Part shown: piece by piece, positions 48,285 to 50,690 of the stretch
How positions within the stretch are numbered: position 1 is the first letter of the stretch
Layout: each line of letters opens with the position of its first letter
DNA from: Ministeria vibrans ATCC 50519
Lineage: Eukaryota > Opisthokonta > Filasterea
Direction: 5' to 3'
Length of the DNA: 50,690 bases
Assembly (NCBI GenBank): GCA_943704425.1
Contig: CALSCP010001980.1
Coordinates: 31,060 to 81,749 of the forward strand
The notes under the pieces: generated by a model
What the model saw: only the letters and a program-made list of their open reading frames with translations
What the model was told of the DNA's origin: nothing
Databases searched by the model: none
Program-made: the position numbers and the translations under genes

Positions 48285-48789
48285 CCGACGGCACGACACT
48301 GACACTGCCACTGTTGCTGCTGCACTGCCACCACAACCATCACTGCAACCCACCGTAGCAGTACACAGCACTCCTCAGGGCATCGTTGCTGGCGACGATT
48401 CAACCCTTTTCTTTACTGCACGCAGTCCCTCCACTGCGCGAAGTCCCTCCACCGAACCTTCCACCTCCTTCTCCTCCCGTCACTTCTTGTCCTCCTCCCG
48501 TCACTCCTCCTCCTCCTCCTCCCATCACTCCTTCTCCTCCTCTCGTCAATCCTCCTCCTCCTCCTTTCTCGCCATCGATGACAACCCCCCAGAGGCTCTC
48601 AAGCGCAAGGCTTCCGTGGATCTCAGCTCACTCATTCTCGAGCCCCTCTCAAAATCCAACCTTCGCACTCTCTCCTCCTCTTCCTACCCACTCGAGGGCT
48701 TTCTCTCCCCCAGTCCCCTTCCCCTCACCCCTCTTCCCTCCATTTTGCTTTCTTCTCACGATGCCCCTATAACCACTATTCCGCTCTAA
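47101..48789 (+). CDS. Pho80/PCL-like cyclin with poly-Asn tail
   Basis: Exons 47101-47263, 47357-47541, 47969-48045 and 48111-48789 (367 residues). The cyclin box reads VIQRSKVSTSAVLVALLYVR, ACKFLTALMLSSQFLFDK, LQYWCDVGATTKARLVKCQM and LLIALDYRLHIPAATFALWH. These match the Pho80/PCL group of cyclins (partners of Pho85/CDK5-like kinases), including the W-C-x-V segment and LDYRL. After the box come about 17 Asn coded by AAC repeats (48233-48285) and a Ser/Pro-rich tail, probably disordered. The N-terminal exon is the least sure; other donors would change residues before VIQRSK. The intron 47542-47968 is long for this genome (427 nt) and T-rich. Confidence 0.75.
48233..48285. repeat. AAC trinucleotide repeat (coding, poly-Asn)
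   Basis: About 17 AAC codons in the cyclin tail. The opposite strand reads as poly-Val or poly-Cys shadows. Confidence 0.95.
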
Positions 48790-49039
48790 CTTTACTTTGA
48801 CAGTAAACACAACAATCATAATAATTATTATTAGTAATATGGTGCACTGGGGACTGCCGTGTACAGGACCTACCTGTGTCTCCGTGTATTCTTCTCATGT
48901 GTGTATCAGTGGGTCTATGGGCTTCTTTCTATTTCATCTTGTTTTGACATTGAGTTCAGCTCTCGATTCTCTATTAATTATTTCTTGTTTCGTTTGTGAT
49001 TGATAATAAATTGGACTTCAATTATTTTTCATCCGTACC
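48790..49039. other. Intergenic spacer
   Basis: 250 nt with no gene recognised. It has ATT-rich sequence after the cyclin stop and an AATAAA motif at 49005-49010. Confidence 0.5.
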
Positions 49040-49543
49040 ATGTCAAACATTCCCGATTCGTGGGAGGACGTACGTTGGCTCAAAAAATAAAAGTGAGACA
49101 GCTGTGAAGATATTCTCTTTTGTAGTGTGTTGAGGAATCAGAGAGTGAAGATGAGAGCAAAATTCAACTCCCACAGTAAAGCACACACACACAGCACACT
49201 CACTCTCACGCCGCCCCCTATTGACCACTCCCTCTTTAGTGTTCCGATCCACCCGTCTATGCCGCCCTTGGCGCAAGTGCGCATTCTCGCTCGGCCCAAA
49301 AGTGAAAGTGGAAGGGAAAAGAAAGACGCACTCATCGCGAAACAGACAGACAATACGCCACTCTCTGGACCCGAGCGTGAGGCAATCTATCGGAGGGAGA
49401 GAGAACGGATCCTGGGAACCGACAGCGCCGCCGATGGAGCAGCAAGGGTCGCCGCACGACCCGCACTCACAGCCGACTCAGACATCGTGCGTCAACCGCG
49501 CGCCCCCGACGCCTCTGAAGGCTTCCAGCTCAAACGAACGTAG
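49040..49543 (+). CDS. SZRD1: SUZ-domain protein (SZRD1-like)
   Basis: Exons 49040-49069, 49126-49175 and 49240-49543 (127 residues). The order of short blocks fits SZRD1: DSWEDCVEESESEDE at the start; the SUZ core VRILARPKSESG with EREAIYRRERERILG; and the C-terminal IVRQPRAPDASEGFQLKR. SUZ domains bind RNA. The first coding exon is only 30 nt, and the donor GTACGT is of the common type in this window. The gene is convergent with the WD40 gene. Confidence 0.85.
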
Positions 49544-49728
49544 CCGTCCCGGCGTCTCCTCCTCCTCCTCTTCTTCTTTCTCTTCTTCTTCTTTTGTAAG
49601 ATTTATTTGTCACATGTAACAATTGAGCGGGTCTTCTCTTTGTCCGATAATACATTCTAGAGTTTTGTTTATTTTTTTTCTCTCTCTCTCTCGATCGCGC
49701 TCTCTCTCTTCAGTTTTGTTTGACTCAC

Positions 49729-50556
49729 TCACAATCCGATTTTGTGCAAATGAAAGTTTCCATCGGCAGTGGCAGTCGCAAAGTAGGCATTCTCTTTGAC
49801 AAAGGAGGCGCAGAGCGAGCGGACGGGACCAAGCTCGACCTTGGCAATGACCTGGCCCGCACGCCAGTTCCATAGGAAGGTGCGCTGGGCATCGCCAACA
49901 CAGAGCACGGAGGAGAGGGTGGGGGTGTCGAGAAAGGCAACGCAGGCGGCGTGCTCGTGCATGAGACTCAGGTGGGGACTGCTTGGCTCGGTTGTGAGCG
50001 CCAGTTTCTCCATGGACCACAACATGAAGGAGGCGCCGTCGCACACCACGAGCAACTGGCTGTCGCTGGACCAGGCAAGCGAGCGCGACAGCTGGCGCTG
50101 CAGACCTCCGTCGGGCAGGCGCATGAGCAGCCGTCGTCGCGGATCCAGCGTGGTTGCCTGGCACAGCAACACGGCGTCTTCAAGGGCGATGGCTACGAGG
50201 TCGCTCGTGGGGGCCATGCGAACGAGACGCGCCGTCGGGCAGTTGATGCGCGCACGCAGAGTCGACGCAGACCAGTTCCACAGCTGCACCACTCCAGCCG
50301 CAGTGCACGTGTACAGCTGATCGGGCTCATTCACCACCAACTCCACCGACACACAGGGCCCCGCCAGCCGCAGCTCTGCATCCAGTGCCAGTGTCACATC
50401 CCCTTCCGTGCGCTCCCACACCTGCACTGTGCTCGAGTGCGCACCCGTCACTATCCGGCGGTTGTCCGTCGACATCCGCACATCATGCACACACGCACAG
50501 TTGCGCGTCGTCGCCATCTGCTGCATGGTCTGTGTTTCCGTCAGCCACACATAAAT
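49729..50556 (-). CDS. WD40-repeat protein, 3' part
   Basis: One exon from a phase-0 acceptor (TTAG before 50556) to TGA: the C-terminal 275 residues. The N-terminal exons lie beyond the window. Blade signatures are visible: IYVWLTE at the exon start, DNRRIVTGAHSSTVQVWERT, QLYTCTAAGVVQLWNW, LLVVCDGASFMLWSM and FATATADGNFHLHKIG. The spacing of about 40-45 residues suggests five to six blades of a propeller in this piece. The subfamily could not be named. The intron just upstream begins with the (AG)n tract that ends the window. Confidence 0.7.
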   Translation of the reverse strand: MYVWLTETQTMQQMATTRNCACVHDVRMSTDNRRIVTGAHSSTVQVWERTEGDVTLALDAELRLAGPCVSVELVVNEPDQLYTCTAAGVVQLWNWSASTLRARINCPTARLVRMAPTSDLVAIALEDAVLLCQATTLDPRRRLLMRLPDGGLQRQLSRSLAWSSDSQLLVVCDGASFMLWSMEKLALTTEPSSPHLSLMHEHAACVAFLDTPTLSSVLCVGDAQRTFLWNWRAGQVIAKVELGPVRSLCASFVKENAYFATATADGNFHLHKIGL

Positions 50557-50571
50557 CTAACATCCACAATC

Positions 50572-50690
<119 letters not shown>

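Overview
This window is nuclear DNA from a gene-dense eukaryote. Almost every gene is broken by short GT-AG introns, mostly 40-200 nt, and TAA, TAG and TGA all end good reading frames. I could assemble 24 protein genes or gene pieces by joining exons whose splice phases agree. No rRNA, tRNA, CRISPR or complete mobile element was recognised. The cell is flagellated: there is a radial spoke head protein (RSPH4/6) and a dynein regulatory complex protein (DRC7). It makes its own histidine with a fungal-type trifunctional HIS4 enzyme. It also carries animal-like regulators: BAG6, HEXIM, a RA-PH adaptor, a MAO-A/B-like amine oxidase, rabankyrin-5 and COMMD3. This mix suggests a free-living unicellular flagellate near the opisthokonts (choanoflagellate, filasterean or apusomonad grade); that placement is inference only.

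Layout: 1-1478 (+) 3' part of antiquitin (ALDH7A1); 1576-5653 (-) BAG6; 5814-7672 (+) bZIP factor; 7891-11499 (-) rabankyrin-5 (ANKFY1) part; 11664-14090 (-) NAA35; 14374-16255 (+) TBC RabGAP; 16413-18260 (-) RSPH4/6; 18437-21672 (+) HIS4; 21850-22809 (-) HEXIM-like; 22989-26175 (-) CNOT3; 26416-29812 (+) DRC7; 29969-30906 (+) NmrA-like; 31044-31228 (-) TMEM97-like last exon; 31528-32042 (+) COMMD3 C-terminal part; 32361-34448 (+) unknown acidic protein; 34955-36647 (+) METTL24-like; 36789-37758 (-) F-box protein; 37899-39941 (+) AT-hook cyclophilin; 40009-41053 (-) IAH1-type SGNH hydrolase; 41379-44099 (+) SAM-RA-PH adaptor; 44168-44957 (-) C1D; 45079-46824 (+) amine oxidase; 47101-48789 (+) Pho80/PCL-like cyclin; 49040-49543 (+) SZRD1; 49729-50556 (-) WD40 fragment.

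The genes do not form a pathway. They are mostly housekeeping and regulatory genes packed as divergent or convergent pairs with 70-500 nt between them. CNOT3, C1D and SZRD1 belong to RNA metabolism; HEXIM, the bZIP factor and the cyclin to transcription or kinase control; TBC and rabankyrin to endosome traffic.

The most important observations concern long dinucleotide repeats. NAA35 loses its C-terminus and rabankyrin its N-terminus exactly at one (CT)n tract, and the TMEM97-like gene and COMMD3 are both cut at another. Each is either a real gene rearrangement or an assembly join at a microsatellite. A dispersed repeat with the core AAGAAACAAAGTGATAGAGA occurs in at least six introns or spacers. 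Novel-looking proteins are an AT-hook cyclophilin, a SAM-RA-PH adaptor, a HEXIM with a changed PYNT box, a bZIP protein with four [VI]DPF motifs, and an unrecognised acidic protein with a duplicated PQWM motif.
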